A stretch of DNA of 64,000 nt from Lutispora thermophila DSM 19022 (lineage in GTDB: Bacteria > Bacillota > Clostridia > Lutisporales > Lutisporaceae): the NCBI RefSeq assembly GCF_900142105.1, contig NZ_FQZS01000004.1, forward strand, positions 62,001 through 126,000, given 5' to 3'. A model generated the notes under the pieces. The model ran no database searches. It was not told the origin of the DNA and saw nothing but the letters and a program-made list of their open reading frames with translations. Positions 35,462 to 44,555 of this stretch are shown piece by piece. Both the position numbers and the translations under genes were made by a program. Position 1 is the first letter of the stretch; the number at the start of each line of letters is the position of its first letter.

Positions 35462-35570
35462 TTTTTCAACTAAGAGCTAAGAGCCAGAACTCAGAGCTTA
35501 GTGGATTGACTTAAAAGAAATACTTAAACCGCGCGCCAATACCATAAGGGAATACCACAAAGAAAAAGTA
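35462..35570. repeat. Word-like repeats and element core in the arcA-arcB gap
   Basis: ACTAAGAGCTAAGAGCCAGA and CTCAGAGCTTAGTGG are tandem GAGCTAA-type words, followed by GAAATACTTAAACCGCGCGC and TAAGGGAATACCAC. This matches the layout seen in other gaps (words, then a GGAATACC core). Confidence 0.5.
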
Positions 35571-35585
35571 AGGAGGAATATACAA

Positions 35586-36575
35586 ATGGCAGTTAATTTG
35601 AAAGGAAGAAGCTTTTTAACATTGATGGATTTCACACCAACGGAAATTAGATACTTGTTGGATTTGTCCCATGACCTGAAAGCAAAGAAGAGAGCAGGAA
35701 TATACAATTATCTTCTTAAAGGCAAGAACATAGTTCTTCTATTTGAGAAGACATCAACAAGAACCAGATGCGCATTTGAAGTGGCTGCTTTGGAAGAAGG
35801 AGCCCATGTAACATATCTTGACCAGAACAGCTCACAGATGGGCAAGAAAGAATCTTTGGAAGATACTGCAAAGGTATTGGGAAGATTCTATGATGGTATA
35901 GAATACAGAGGATTCAAGCAATCTGTAGTAGAAGATTTGGCTAAATACTCAGGAGTTCCAGTTTGGAACGGACTTACAGATGTAGATCATCCAACTCAGA
36001 TACTTGCTGATTTACTCACCATAGAAGAGCATGTGGCAAAGCCACTTAACAAGGTGAAAGTTGTATTTGTTGGAGACACAAGAAACAATATGTCCTATGC
36101 TTGGATGTATGGATGTGCAAAAATGGGAATGCATTATGTAGCTTTGGGACCAAAGGAATTGTGGCCAAGCGAAGAGATTATAAACCAAGTAAAGGCTATT
36201 GCTGAAGAAACCGGTGCTATAATCGAAGTATCCGATGATGTAGATGTAGCTGTTAAGGATGCTGACGTAATATACACAGATGTTTGGGCTTCTATGGGCG
36301 AAGAAGACAAGATACCTGAAAGAGTTAAATTGCTCTCACCATACCAGGTTACAATGGATATGCTGAAAAAGACCAATAACCCTGATGTAATCTTCATGCA
36401 TTGCTTGCCTTCCTTCCATGATTTCGAAACAAAGATGGCAAAAGAAATGATGGATAAAGGCTACGATATCAGAGAAGTTACCGATGAAGTATTCCGCAGC
36501 AGACACTCTGTGGTATTTGATGAAGCAGAAAACAGAATGCACACAATAAAGGCAGTACTTGTAGCTACACTATAA
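35586..36575 (+). CDS. arcB: Ornithine carbamoyltransferase (catabolic)
   Basis: 329 residues. It splits citrulline with phosphate to ornithine and carbamoyl phosphate in the deiminase pathway. Carbamoyl-phosphate motif [13 protein letters not shown] (about 55), [36 protein letters not shown], and the ornithine-binding Cys in MHCLPSFHD (family HCLPAFHD). Between arcA and arcC, so catabolic rather than biosynthetic. AAGGAGG precedes the ATG. Nothing damaged. Confidence 0.96.
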   Translation: MAVNLKGRSFLTLMDFTPTEIRYLLDLSHDLKAKKRAGIYNYLLKGKNIVLLFEKTSTRTRCAFEVAALEEGAHVTYLDQNSSQMGKKESLEDTAKVLGRFYDGIEYRGFKQSVVEDLAKYSGVPVWNGLTDVDHPTQILADLLTIEEHVAKPLNKVKVVFVGDTRNNMSYAWMYGCAKMGMHYVALGPKELWPSEEIINQVKAIAEETGAIIEVSDDVDVAVKDADVIYTDVWASMGEEDKIPERVKLLSPYQVTMDMLKKTNNPDVIFMHCLPSFHDFETKMAKEMMDKGYDIREVTDEVFRSRHSVVFDEAENRMHTIKAVLVATL

Positions 36576-36725
36576 TATCCGTATCATGGCAAAATCGTGA
36601 TATATACCTGTAACATAAGGAGATTTTGCAAATGCAATGCAAAAGGAAAAAGCTTCTTTCATAGAACATAAATCTTCTATACTCTAAGGATATATTTACT
36701 ATAAAAATTACAAGGAGAGAAAAAC

Positions 36726-37670
36726 ATGAGCGCAACAAAAGTTGTTATAGCATTAGGCGGAAATGCCCTCCAAGAGGCTGGCACACCTGCGACTGCGGAA
36801 GCCCAATTGGAGGTTGTAAAAAAGACAGCGAAATATATAGCAGAGATAAGCGAAAAAGGTTATGAAATAGCAATAGCACACGGAAATGGTCCTCAGGTAG
36901 GAAGAATAGTGCTTGCTTCCGAGACCGCATCCAATGTAACACCTGCAATGCCTTTTGATGTATGCGGAGCCATGAGCCAGGGATATATAGGATATCATAT
37001 ACAATAGGCATTGAGACAGGAACTTGCTAAGAGGGGAAAGAATATTCCTGTAGTTACCTTGGTTACTCAAGTAGTGGTAGACAAAAACGATCCAGGATTC
37101 AAGAATCCGACAAAGCCTATCGGACCCTTCTATACAGAAGAAGAAGCTAAAAAGATCGCTGCTGAAAAGGGCTATGTAATGAAAGAAGATGCAGGCAGAG
37201 GTTGGAGAAGAGTAGTTGCTTCACCTGCTCCTGTGAAGATTGTGGAACTTGACTCTGTGAAGAGACTTTGGGATTCAACTATAGTAATCACCGTTGGCGG
37301 TGGTGGCATACCTGTTATAGAAAAAGAAGACGGAACCTTGGAAGGCGTTGCAGCAGTAATAGATAAGGACTTGGCTGCAGAAAGACTGGCTGAAGACGTG
37401 GATGCAGATATCCTTATGATCCTCACAGAAGTAGAGAAGGTTTCACTAAACTTCAAGAAACCCAATCAGCAGGATTTAGCTACCATGACAGTTGCTGAGG
37501 CTGAAAAATATATCGAAGAGGGACATTTTGCGCCAGGCAGCATGCTACCTAAGGTTTTGGCAGCTGTTAACTTTGCAAAATCCAAACCTGGCAAAAAGGC
37601 AATAATCACTTCTCTCTATAAAGCTGTGGATGCATTAGAGGGAAGAGCTGGTACAGTAGTAACAATGTAA
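36726..37670 (+). pseudogene. arcC: Carbamate kinase gene interrupted by a single in-frame TAG
   Basis: Reads as a full-length carbamate kinase of 314 codons except for TAG at 37005-37007. Before the stop: [37 protein letters not shown]; after it in the same frame: [20 protein letters not shown] and VGGGGIPV, ending [14 protein letters not shown]. The family has Gln at this position (IQQALRQEL), so CAG to TAG is a one-base transition. No other lesion is visible. Carbamate kinase makes ATP from carbamoyl phosphate, the energy step of the pathway. It is either a recent null allele, a sequencing or assembly error, or amber read-through. GGAG precedes the ATG. Confidence 0.88.
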
Positions 37671-37683
37671 ATTCTAAGAATGA

Positions 37684-37722
37684 AATAGGTCCTACCTCGC
37701 ATATTCAGAGGTAAGGCCTATT
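37684..37722 (+). terminator. Intrinsic terminator after arcC
   Basis: AATAGGTCCTACCTC pairs with GAGGTAAGGCCTATT (two mismatched or wobble positions), loop of nine bases, TTT follows. Ends the arc unit. Confidence 0.85.
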
Positions 37723-37945
37723 TTTAAATCATGGATTCTTTCAAATTCCGGAATCAACATTGGCAGGTAAGCATTCAGACCATGATGAGGGAAAGAGACT
37801 GAAGCTGTATCCATAGTTTTGGAATTTTAGCAGAATATATGAAAATGCATAATAAAATATGTAAATTATGTTTGCATGCCATATTATTATAATTTACACT
37901 ATAAATAAGAAATCTCTATTATGGTAGAAATGGGATGAAGTAAAA

Positions 37946-38566
37946 ATGAATTATGAGATAAAACTTATAACCAAGGAACAACAGAAAACCAGCACATGGT
38001 CAGGGGGTACTACAACCCAATTGGCCATCTATCCTGAGAATGCAGACTACGGAATGAGAAATTTCATATGGCGTTTAAGCTCTGCCACCGTTGAGGCAGA
38101 TGAGTCTGTCTTTACTTCACTGCCGGGCATAGAAAGGATAATTATGATTCTTGAAGGGGAAATTATACTGGAACACGAGGGGCATTATAAGAAAGTTCTG
38201 GGAAAATTCCAGCAGGATTCATTCAGTGGAAGCTGGACTACAAGAAGCATAGGACAAGCTACAGATTTTAATCTGATGATGAGAGATGGTTGCCAAGGTC
38301 AACTGGAAGCTTTGGTACTTGAAAAACATGAATGGCGAACCATAACCTTTGAAGGAAAAGAGACATTTGAGAATCATGTACAAGCAATATACTCTGTGAA
38401 AGGTTCCATAATTTTGAGGTTCCCAGGACAGCAATCTATCCAGCTGGCACAGGGAGATATGCTGTTAATTAGAAATGACCATGATTGGCATGGCATAAAC
38501 TACGAAATAAGAAACATGGCAGAAAATAATGCTGAAGTTGTTATAGCAAACATATATCACAAATAA
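37946..38566 (+). CDS. hutD: HutD/Ves-family cupin-like protein
   Basis: 206 residues. N-terminal block (TWSGGTTTQLAIYPENADYG, then NFIWRLSSATVEADESVFTS) and LPGIERIIMILEGEI are HutD signatures. The family has a double cupin-like fold and is found with histidine-utilisation genes; its role is proposed to be sensing or limiting formiminoglutamate or urocanate. No hutH, hutU or hutI is in this window, but formiminotransferase (ftcD) is four genes downstream on the same strand. Good separation (275 bases) from arcC. The binding site is weak (GGATGAAG). Confidence 0.88.
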   Translation: MNYEIKLITKEQQKTSTWSGGTTTQLAIYPENADYGMRNFIWRLSSATVEADESVFTSLPGIERIIMILEGEIILEHEGHYKKVLGKFQQDSFSGSWTTRSIGQATDFNLMMRDGCQGQLEALVLEKHEWRTITFEGKETFENHVQAIYSVKGSIILRFPGQQSIQLAQGDMLLIRNDHDWHGINYEIRNMAENNAEVVIANIYHK

Positions 38567-38598
38567 TAAATGCCTTTCTCCGAAAATTATAAAGTGCG

Positions 38599-40569
38599 GT
38601 GGGGAATATGGGAAAAAGAAGAATAATCATATATATTTTGGCAACCATTGTAGCTGTCTTTATGGTAGTATTGTGTATTTCCGAATATAGATTATCAACT
38701 AAAGAATATAGCAATACTGTAGTTAAGGTTGCTGGTGATAACAATTTTCCTCCCTATGAATGGTTAGATCATAATAATAATTATACAGGATTTAATGTGG
38801 ATATTATGAGGGCCGTAGCTCTTGCCACCGGAATAGAGATAGAATTCTATCCCATGTCATGGGACGAAGCATGTGAAAAATTAAAAAATGGAGAAGTAGA
38901 CATTATTCAGGGCATGAAATATAGCAGAGAACGAGATATGTATTATGATTTCTCCGATGAATACTTGGAAAACTCCCAGTCAATTTTTGTGTTGGCTGCA
39001 AATGATGATATCAGGAATTTCAAAGACCTAAACGGCAAAAGAATCGCTCTCCAAAGGGGAGATGCGGCTATATCCACACTATACGGATTAAGGCATTATA
39101 CATCCGTATATGCTGAAAATCAAGAAGAAGCAATACACAGTTTAATGCAAGGAAAAGCTGATGCCTTCATAGGAAATACACTTACAGGCGTCTTCCTGAT
39201 AGATAAAATGGGAATCAGGGATGAGATTAAAATAGTAGGAAAGACTCTTAATCCTACAATATATTCCATGGCAGTGAAGGAAGGGAATACGAAACTTCTT
39301 GATATAGTTAATAAAGGTATTAAAGAGATAAAAAGAAATGGAACCTACGACATTATATATAGAAAATGGTTTGGAAGGACCGTTAGTTATCCTACATGGC
39401 AAATTCGAAAATATGTTATGCTTACAATTGCAGTTACATTGGTGTTTGCTGTAGTTATGATATTATTTCTCCGCTGGAATAGTATGTTGAAAAAAGAAGT
39501 AGATAAGAGAACTGAACAGATAAAGCTTGAAAAAGATTTCAGGGAAAAGCTTTTAAACAGAATTTTCAGCGGAGTCGTAACTATTAATGAGGATAATATA
39601 ATCACCTTTGCCAACGAACCTGCGGTAAAAATACTGGATATGGAACATGATAAACTCATTGGTTCAGATTATAGGCAAACCTATATAAAAGACCTATTTT
39701 CAAGGGATGAACTTTCCGGAAAAAGCGTAGATAAAGAAATTCAAATAAATGACAGAAAGGTGTTCATAAATTATAAGGCACAATTGATCCATAATATAGA
39801 TGGCAACGAGGAGATAATATTAATTTTCAGAGATATAACAGAAGAAAAGCTTATACAAGAAAACATTATAACAAAGGACAAGATGCAATCCCTTGGAAAT
39901 TTGATAACAGGCATAGCGCATGAAATAAGAAATCCATTGACTGCTATTAAAGCCTATGCCGAGCTCATACCGAAAAAAATAGATGATGCAAAGTTCAGGG
40001 ATATGATATCTAAGGACATACCTCAGGAGATAGAGAGACTGGACAAGCTTGTAAGAGATTTATTGGAGTATTCTAAGCCAAGAAAACCTTTTATGGAAGA
40101 GATAAATCTCTATGAAGCTGTTGATAATGCTTTGCTATTGCTAAAAAAGCATATAGAAGAAAAGGCAATTAAAATGGAAATAGATATTGAAAGGAATATT
40201 ACAGTAGTATTCGACAGAAATCATATTCAGCAGATACTTATCAATATATTGCTGAATGCTGTTGAAAGCATGAATAAGAATGAAAAAAGAATAGCCATTC
40301 AGGCTGAAGAAAGACGAAATTATGTTAATCTTTGTATAAAAGATAATGGTTGCGGTATTGATAAAAGTATTTTAAATCGAATATTCAATCCGTTTTTCAC
40401 TACAAAGGCAAGCGGTACAGGACTTGGCTTATATGTAAGCTATCAGCTTTTATTACAAAACAATGGAAATATAACCGTAGATACTGAAGAAGGAGAAGGG
40501 ACAACATTTACCATCACATTTAACAAGGCCGGAGATGATATATATGCAGAAGCTGCTTATTGTAGATGA
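38599..40569 (+). CDS. Sensor histidine kinase with periplasmic-binding-protein sensor domain
   Basis: 656 residues from GTG 38599; ATG 38608 is as likely. First helix (about 8-28), SBP_bac_3 domain outside the membrane (about 40-262, FPPYEWLDHNNNYTGFNVDI, RGDAAISTLYGLRHY), second helix (about 272-292), PAS (about 310-400, GVVTINEDNIITFANEPAVK), HisKA with the phosphorylated His in TGIAHEIRNPLTAI (about 440), and HATPase_c ending in ASGTGLGLYVSYQLL. SBP_bac_3 domains of this type bind amino acids, so this sensor probably detects an extracellular amino acid such as glutamate. The stop overlaps the response regulator gene by 26 bases, so they are coupled. Confidence 0.92.
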   Translation: MGNMGKRRIIIYILATIVAVFMVVLCISEYRLSTKEYSNTVVKVAGDNNFPPYEWLDHNNNYTGFNVDIMRAVALATGIEIEFYPMSWDEACEKLKNGEVDIIQGMKYSRERDMYYDFSDEYLENSQSIFVLAANDDIRNFKDLNGKRIALQRGDAAISTLYGLRHYTSVYAENQEEAIHSLMQGKADAFIGNTLTGVFLIDKMGIRDEIKIVGKTLNPTIYSMAVKEGNTKLLDIVNKGIKEIKRNGTYDIIYRKWFGRTVSYPTWQIRKYVMLTIAVTLVFAVVMILFLRWNSMLKKEVDKRTEQIKLEKDFREKLLNRIFSGVVTINEDNIITFANEPAVKILDMEHDKLIGSDYRQTYIKDLFSRDELSGKSVDKEIQINDRKVFINYKAQLIHNIDGNEEIILIFRDITEEKLIQENIITKDKMQSLGNLITGIAHEIRNPLTAIKAYAELIPKKIDDAKFRDMISKDIPQEIERLDKLVRDLLEYSKPRKPFMEEINLYEAVDNALLLLKKHIEEKAIKMEIDIERNITVVFDRNHIQQILINILLNAVESMNKNEKRIAIQAEERRNYVNLCIKDNGCGIDKSILNRIFNPFFTTKASGTGLGLYVSYQLLLQNNGNITVDTEEGEGTTFTITFNKAGDDIYAEAAYCR

Positions 40570-41896
40570 TGAGATATCAATATGCAATTCGCTGAGTTTT
40601 GCTCTTGAAGATGAATATGAGATATATACTGCAGAAGATGAAGAATCTGCAATGAAAACGGTATCCAGTATGGATATTTCAATAGTTCTGTTGGACCTTA
40701 GACTTGGCAGCGCTGACGGTATAAGCCTTTTAAAGAGAATTAAGTCCCTAAGTCCGAGGACTGCGGTTATCATAATGACAGCCTATGGAAGTATAGAATC
40801 CTCTGTTGAAGCCATCAAGTCAGGGGCTTTCTACTATATAACGAAACCCATAAACATCGATGAGTTGCTGTTATTACTTGAAAAGGCGCTGGAAAACATT
40901 GCGCTGAACGACAAGATACAAGATCTGAGCAGTCAGATATATGAGAGAAGCGCATATTATAATTTAATAGGAAGCTCAAAAAAGATGAAAGAAGTTTATG
41001 ACCTCATAGACAGAGTCAAAGATATAGATAGCAATGTGCTGATAACAGGAGAAAGTGGTACTGGTAAAGAACTTGTGGCAAGAGCCATACATTTTCAGGG
41101 CAAAAGGAAGGATAAACCCTTTAATGTAATTAATTGCTCCGCTATTCCTGCCAATTTGTTGGAAAGTGAACTATTTGGTTATAAAAAAGGAGCCTTTACC
41201 GGTGCTTATGAAGATCGTAAAGGTATAATCGAATTATCCGAAGGAGGTACACTTTTTCTTGATGAAATAGGGGACTTGGATATAAGCTTACAGACAAAGC
41301 TCCTTAGAGTCCTGCAGAATAAGGAGATAAGACCGGTGGGTTCCATTAACGACATAAAAGCCGATGTGAGATTTATATGCGCAACCAACAGGGATTTAAA
41401 GGAAATGGTGAAAGCTAATCTTTTCAGGAAAGATTTATACTACAGGCTTAATGTCATAAATATTGACATGCCTCCTCTTAGACAAAGGAGAGAAGATATA
41501 CCCAAGTTGGTAGACTATTTCATAAAAAAATACAATATGATGCTCAATAAGAACATAAAAGGTATTACTTCTGAAGCTTTGGAAGCCATCGAAAGATATG
41601 AGTTCGAAGGAAATGTAAGAGAGCTTGAAAATACAATAGAAAGGGCTATTGCTCTAACAAGAGAAGATTTTATAACTATAAAAGACTTGCCAAAGGATTT
41701 TTTTGATAAAAACATCAATATTCAACAAGAAGATGATGTGATAAGAATAAATATCGGAGAGAATATGAAATCAGTAGAGAAGAAGCTTATCATGCATACA
41801 TTGAAGAAATATGGCGACAACAGAAAGAAAACCTCTGAAGTATTAGGAATAAGCGAAAGAGCATTAAGATACAAGATTAAGGAGTATAACCTGTAA
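40544..41896 (+). CDS. Sigma-54-dependent response regulator (NtrC type)
   Basis: 450 residues from ATG 40544 (MQKLLIVDDEIS). Receiver domain with phosphorylation Asp in IVLLDLRLGSADG (about 50), AAA+ domain with Walker A GESGTGKE (about 166), the sigma-54 contact loop GAFTGAY, Walker [13 protein letters not shown] and R-finger region, and a C-terminal Fis-type helix-turn-helix (NRKKTSEVLGISERALRYKI). It should drive the sigma-54 promoter found 105 bases downstream of its stop, in front of gltS. Signal comes from the kinase encoded just upstream. Confidence 0.95.
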   Translation: MQKLLIVDDEISICNSLSFALEDEYEIYTAEDEESAMKTVSSMDISIVLLDLRLGSADGISLLKRIKSLSPRTAVIIMTAYGSIESSVEAIKSGAFYYITKPINIDELLLLLEKALENIALNDKIQDLSSQIYERSAYYNLIGSSKKMKEVYDLIDRVKDIDSNVLITGESGTGKELVARAIHFQGKRKDKPFNVINCSAIPANLLESELFGYKKGAFTGAYEDRKGIIELSEGGTLFLDEIGDLDISLQTKLLRVLQNKEIRPVGSINDIKADVRFICATNRDLKEMVKANLFRKDLYYRLNVINIDMPPLRQRREDIPKLVDYFIKKYNMMLNKNIKGITSEALEAIERYEFEGNVRELENTIERAIALTREDFITIKDLPKDFFDKNINIQQEDDVIRINIGENMKSVEKKLIMHTLKKYGDNRKKTSEVLGISERALRYKIKEYNL

Positions 41897-41904
41897 TAGC
41901 ATGG

Positions 41905-41938
41905 CCTGCAAATATTGCCGCTCTGCAATTTTTGCAGG
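41905..41938 (+). promoter_or_regulatory. Candidate upstream activating site for the response regulator
   Basis: CCTGCAAATATTGC and GCAATTTTTGCAGG form a 14-base inverted repeat with one mismatch and a six-base centre. It is about 60-95 bases ahead of the sigma-54 promoter, a normal distance for an NtrC-type enhancer. It has no T-run, so it is less likely a terminator. Confidence 0.6.
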
Positions 41939-42000
41939 GGTCCTATGAATATGTATCTATTGGAAGCTGCTTAATTCAAAGATTGGACAAGGGTTTCCAT

Positions 42001-42016
42001 TGGCATGAAATTTGCA
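42001..42016 (+). promoter_or_regulatory. Near-consensus sigma-54 promoter of gltS
   Basis: TGGCATGAAATTTGCA matches TGGCAYR-N4-TTGCW with the required GG-N10-GC spacing. The start site would be about 42028, 38 bases ahead of the gltS ATG. Confidence 0.88.
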
Positions 42017-42065
42017 CTTCAATGATGCCATAAAATATTTAATATTTATAAAGGGAGGTAATTTT

Positions 42066-43295
42066 ATGGCATTTGAAGTAGTGGATGGAGTTATGAACCT
42101 AAAACTGGATATGATTGCAACTTTGGCATTGGCTTTACTATTGTTGCTGCTTGGATATCAGATTAGAAAGAAAGTATTTTTCTTTGAAAAATTCTGTATT
42201 CCAGCTCCTGTTATCGGTGGTCTATTATTTTCTATTTTGGCTTTTATTTTTAGGCAGACCAATATAATTGCATTTAATATGGACACAACCTTCCAATCAC
42301 CTTTTATGATTGCTTTCTTTACAACTGTAGGGTTGGGAGGAAGCTTTAAATTGTTGAAAAAAGGCGGAATACTACTTGTAATATATTGGGCTCTTAGTGC
42401 ATTATTATCCATATCTCAGAATATTATAGGAGTACTATTGGCAAAACTTACAGGCATACATCCCATCTTGGGTGTTATGGCCGGTGCAACCTCTCTGGTA
42501 GGAGGTCATGGCGCAGCAGCATCTTTCGGAGCCACTGCTGAGCAGTTGGGTGTTACAGGTGCATCTGCTGTAGCTGTTGTTGCTGCTACATTTGGACTTA
42601 TTTCTGGAGGACTTATAGGAGGTCCTATAGCTAAATACTTAATTGAAAAGAATAATTTGAAGCCTGTTACGGAGAAATTCCAGGTACAGTCCTTTGAAGA
42701 AGCAGCAGAAAGAGATGTTGTTTCGGAAATAACAGCTAAATCTTTTTTGAGTCACCTTGCGGTTATAACTGTATGTATGACATTAGGAACAATAGTTGGA
42801 ACATGGTTTACAAACGTCACAGATTTTGCTCTTCCTGGATATGTAAGCGCTATGTTCATAGCAGTTATATTTAGAAATATAAATGATAACGTTAAATTAT
42901 ATAACTTTGACTATCATGTTGTGGATTTGATAGGAGATGTATCTTTAGGAATATTCCTTTCAATGGCCTTGATGACATTGAAGATATGGGAATTGGCGGG
43001 TCTAGCCATACCGCTGCTCATTATATTAATCTGCCAGGTGATATTTATTATCATATATACGATATTTATTTGCTTCAGACTTCTTGGAAGGGATTTCGAT
43101 GCTGCAGCCATGTGTGCAGGGATGGCAGGCCATGGTCTAGGAGCTACCCCCAATGCAATGGCTAATATGGGTGCAGTAACAGAAAAGTTTGGTCCTGCGC
43201 CGAGGGCTATGCTCATAGTACCTCTCGTCGGTGCATTCCTGGTAGACCTTATACACATTCCAAACATCATTTGGTTTATAAACTTTTTCAAATAA
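42066..43295 (+). CDS. gltS: Sodium/glutamate symporter
   Basis: 409 residues from ATG 42066, which follows GGGAGGT; the earlier in-frame ATG at 42012 lies inside the promoter. GltS family: ten or more hydrophobic segments, the first half GYQIRKKVFFFEKFCIPAPV then VIGGLLFSILAFIF, TSLVGGHGAAASFGATAEQL and the repeated re-entrant loop AGMAGHGLGATPNAMANMGA. It imports glutamate with Na+. Its sigma-54 promoter and the two-component system upstream make a self-contained regulated uptake unit with the sensor. Confidence 0.94.
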   Translation: MAFEVVDGVMNLKLDMIATLALALLLLLLGYQIRKKVFFFEKFCIPAPVIGGLLFSILAFIFRQTNIIAFNMDTTFQSPFMIAFFTTVGLGGSFKLLKKGGILLVIYWALSALLSISQNIIGVLLAKLTGIHPILGVMAGATSLVGGHGAAASFGATAEQLGVTGASAVAVVAATFGLISGGLIGGPIAKYLIEKNNLKPVTEKFQVQSFEEAAERDVVSEITAKSFLSHLAVITVCMTLGTIVGTWFTNVTDFALPGYVSAMFIAVIFRNINDNVKLYNFDYHVVDLIGDVSLGIFLSMALMTLKIWELAGLAIPLLIILICQVIFIIIYTIFICFRLLGRDFDAAAMCAGMAGHGLGATPNAMANMGAVTEKFGPAPRAMLIVPLVGAFLVDLIHIPNIIWFINFFK

Positions 43296-43372
43296 ATATA
43301 AAAATTGGCACACTTTGCTGATGGTTGAATTTGAGCATCAGTAATGTTACCATAACATTTGGAGGGATAAAA

Positions 43373-44269
43373 ATGGCAAAACTTGTAGAGTGTGTACCTA
43401 ATTTCAGTGAAGGTATTAACAAAGAAGTCATTGAGAAAATAGTTGATGAGGTAAGAAAGGTAGAAGGGGTGAAGCTCCTTGACTACTCATCGGACACAGA
43501 TCATAACAGAACCGTTGTAACATTTATAGGAAACCCTGAAGCAGTAAAGGTTGCTGCATTCAATCTAACAAAGAAGGCTTCAGAGTTAATTGATATGGCA
43601 GTCCATAAAGGAGGTCATCCTAGAATGGGTGCCACCGATGTGGTTCCTTTTATACCCATATCCGATGTTACTATGGACGAATGTGTTGAAATAGCTAGAG
43701 AAGTGGGCAAGAGAATAGGCGAGGAGTTGAACATTCCTGTATATCTATATGAAAATGCTGCAACAAGGCCAGAAAGAACCAACCTTGCAGATGTAAGAAA
43801 AGGACAATATGAAGGTTTCTTTGAAAAGATAAAAGATGAAAATTGGAAACCTGACTTCGGCCCATGCGAAATGAATGTAAAATCCGGTGCAACGGCGGTA
43901 GGGGCAAGAGCTCCATTGGTAGCATTCAATGTAAACCTTGGTACCAGTAATATAGAAATAGCTGATAAAATTGCCAAAACCGTAAGGCACATAGGCGGGG
44001 GATTGAGATTCGTCAAAGCCATGGGCGTGAAACTGGAAGAAAGAAACATTGTTCAAGTATCCATGAACCTCACCAACTATGAAAAGACAGCTGTATACAG
44101 AGCCTTTGAAATGGTAAAAATGGAGGCACAGAGATACGGTGTGCCGGTGGTTGGAAGCGAAGTTATAGGTCTGCTGCCTATGAAAGCGCTGATAGATTGT
44201 GCAGAATACTATCTCCAGATTGAAAACTTCAGCATGGATCAGATATTGGAAAAGAGAATTATGGAATAG
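43373..44269 (+). CDS. ftcD: Glutamate formiminotransferase
   Basis: 298 residues from ATG 43373 after GGAGGG. It transfers the formimino group from N-formimino-L-glutamate to tetrahydrofolate, the end of histidine degradation. N-terminal and central motifs: VECVPNFSEGINKEVIEK, DSSDTDHNRTVVTFIG-like (YSSDTDHNRTVVTFIG), MAVHKGGHPRMGATDVVPFI, YLYENAATRPERTNLADVRK, and VNLGTSNIEIADKIAKTVRH. Single-domain form without the cyclodeaminase. Follows gltS by 77 bases and ends at a strong terminator, so probably in the gltS transcript. A sigma-54-like sequence in the gap has the wrong spacing. Confidence 0.94.
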   Translation: MAKLVECVPNFSEGINKEVIEKIVDEVRKVEGVKLLDYSSDTDHNRTVVTFIGNPEAVKVAAFNLTKKASELIDMAVHKGGHPRMGATDVVPFIPISDVTMDECVEIAREVGKRIGEELNIPVYLYENAATRPERTNLADVRKGQYEGFFEKIKDENWKPDFGPCEMNVKSGATAVGARAPLVAFNVNLGTSNIEIADKIAKTVRHIGGGLRFVKAMGVKLEERNIVQVSMNLTNYEKTAVYRAFEMVKMEAQRYGVPVVGSEVIGLLPMKALIDCAEYYLQIENFSMDQILEKRIME

Positions 44270-44272
44270 GTT

Positions 44273-44309
44273 AAAATCTCCGCAACAGCATGCTGCTGCG
44301 GAGATTTTT
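44273..44309 (+). terminator. Intrinsic terminator after ftcD
   Basis: AAAATCTCCGCA and TGCGGAGATTTT form a perfect 12-base stem with an internal CAGCATGCTG palindrome as loop, then T-run. Confidence 0.93.
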
Positions 44310-44352
44310 GGCCACTGGGAATTTGTAATCCATAGCTCGAAACTTAAATTTA

Positions 44353-44388
44353 TATGACTGTATAAGCATAAAGGCTTATACAGTCATA
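44353..44388. terminator. Second perfect 15-base hairpin in the ftcD-sipL gap
   Basis: TATGACTGTATAAGC and GCTTATACAGTCATA, loop of six bases, followed by TTTCTT. A backup terminator or an operator. Confidence 0.6.
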
Positions 44389-44395
44389 TTTCTTA

Positions 44396-44450
44396 TGCCA
44401 AGGAATACCCTGTTATGGAGACTGGAGGCTAATGCAGGCTGACCAGTTAT
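44396..44450. repeat. Dispersed element core in the ftcD-sipL gap
   Basis: GCCAAGGAATACCCTGTTAT followed by GGAGACTGGAGGCTAATGC. The core GGAATACC and the word-like tail match other gaps. Confidence 0.45.
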
Positions 44451-44555
44451 TTATTTTTTTGTCATAAAACCTTTCCCTCCTCATATACATATATATAGAA
44501 CTTAGCTGTCCCAAAAGGTGGGAAAAGCCAAATTATTGATAGGAGGAGGAAAAGG

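Noticed and set aside
37005-37007. Pyrrolysine decoding of the arcC TAG
   Set aside because: The position is a conserved Gln, not a catalytic lysine-like site, many genes here end in TAG, and no pyl gene is in the window. Suppression cannot be excluded, but it is not the first explanation.
43306-43320. Sigma-54-like TGGCACACTTTGCTG upstream of ftcD
   Set aside because: The GG and GC elements are eight bases apart instead of ten, so sigma-54 should not use it; ftcD is more simply read through from gltS.
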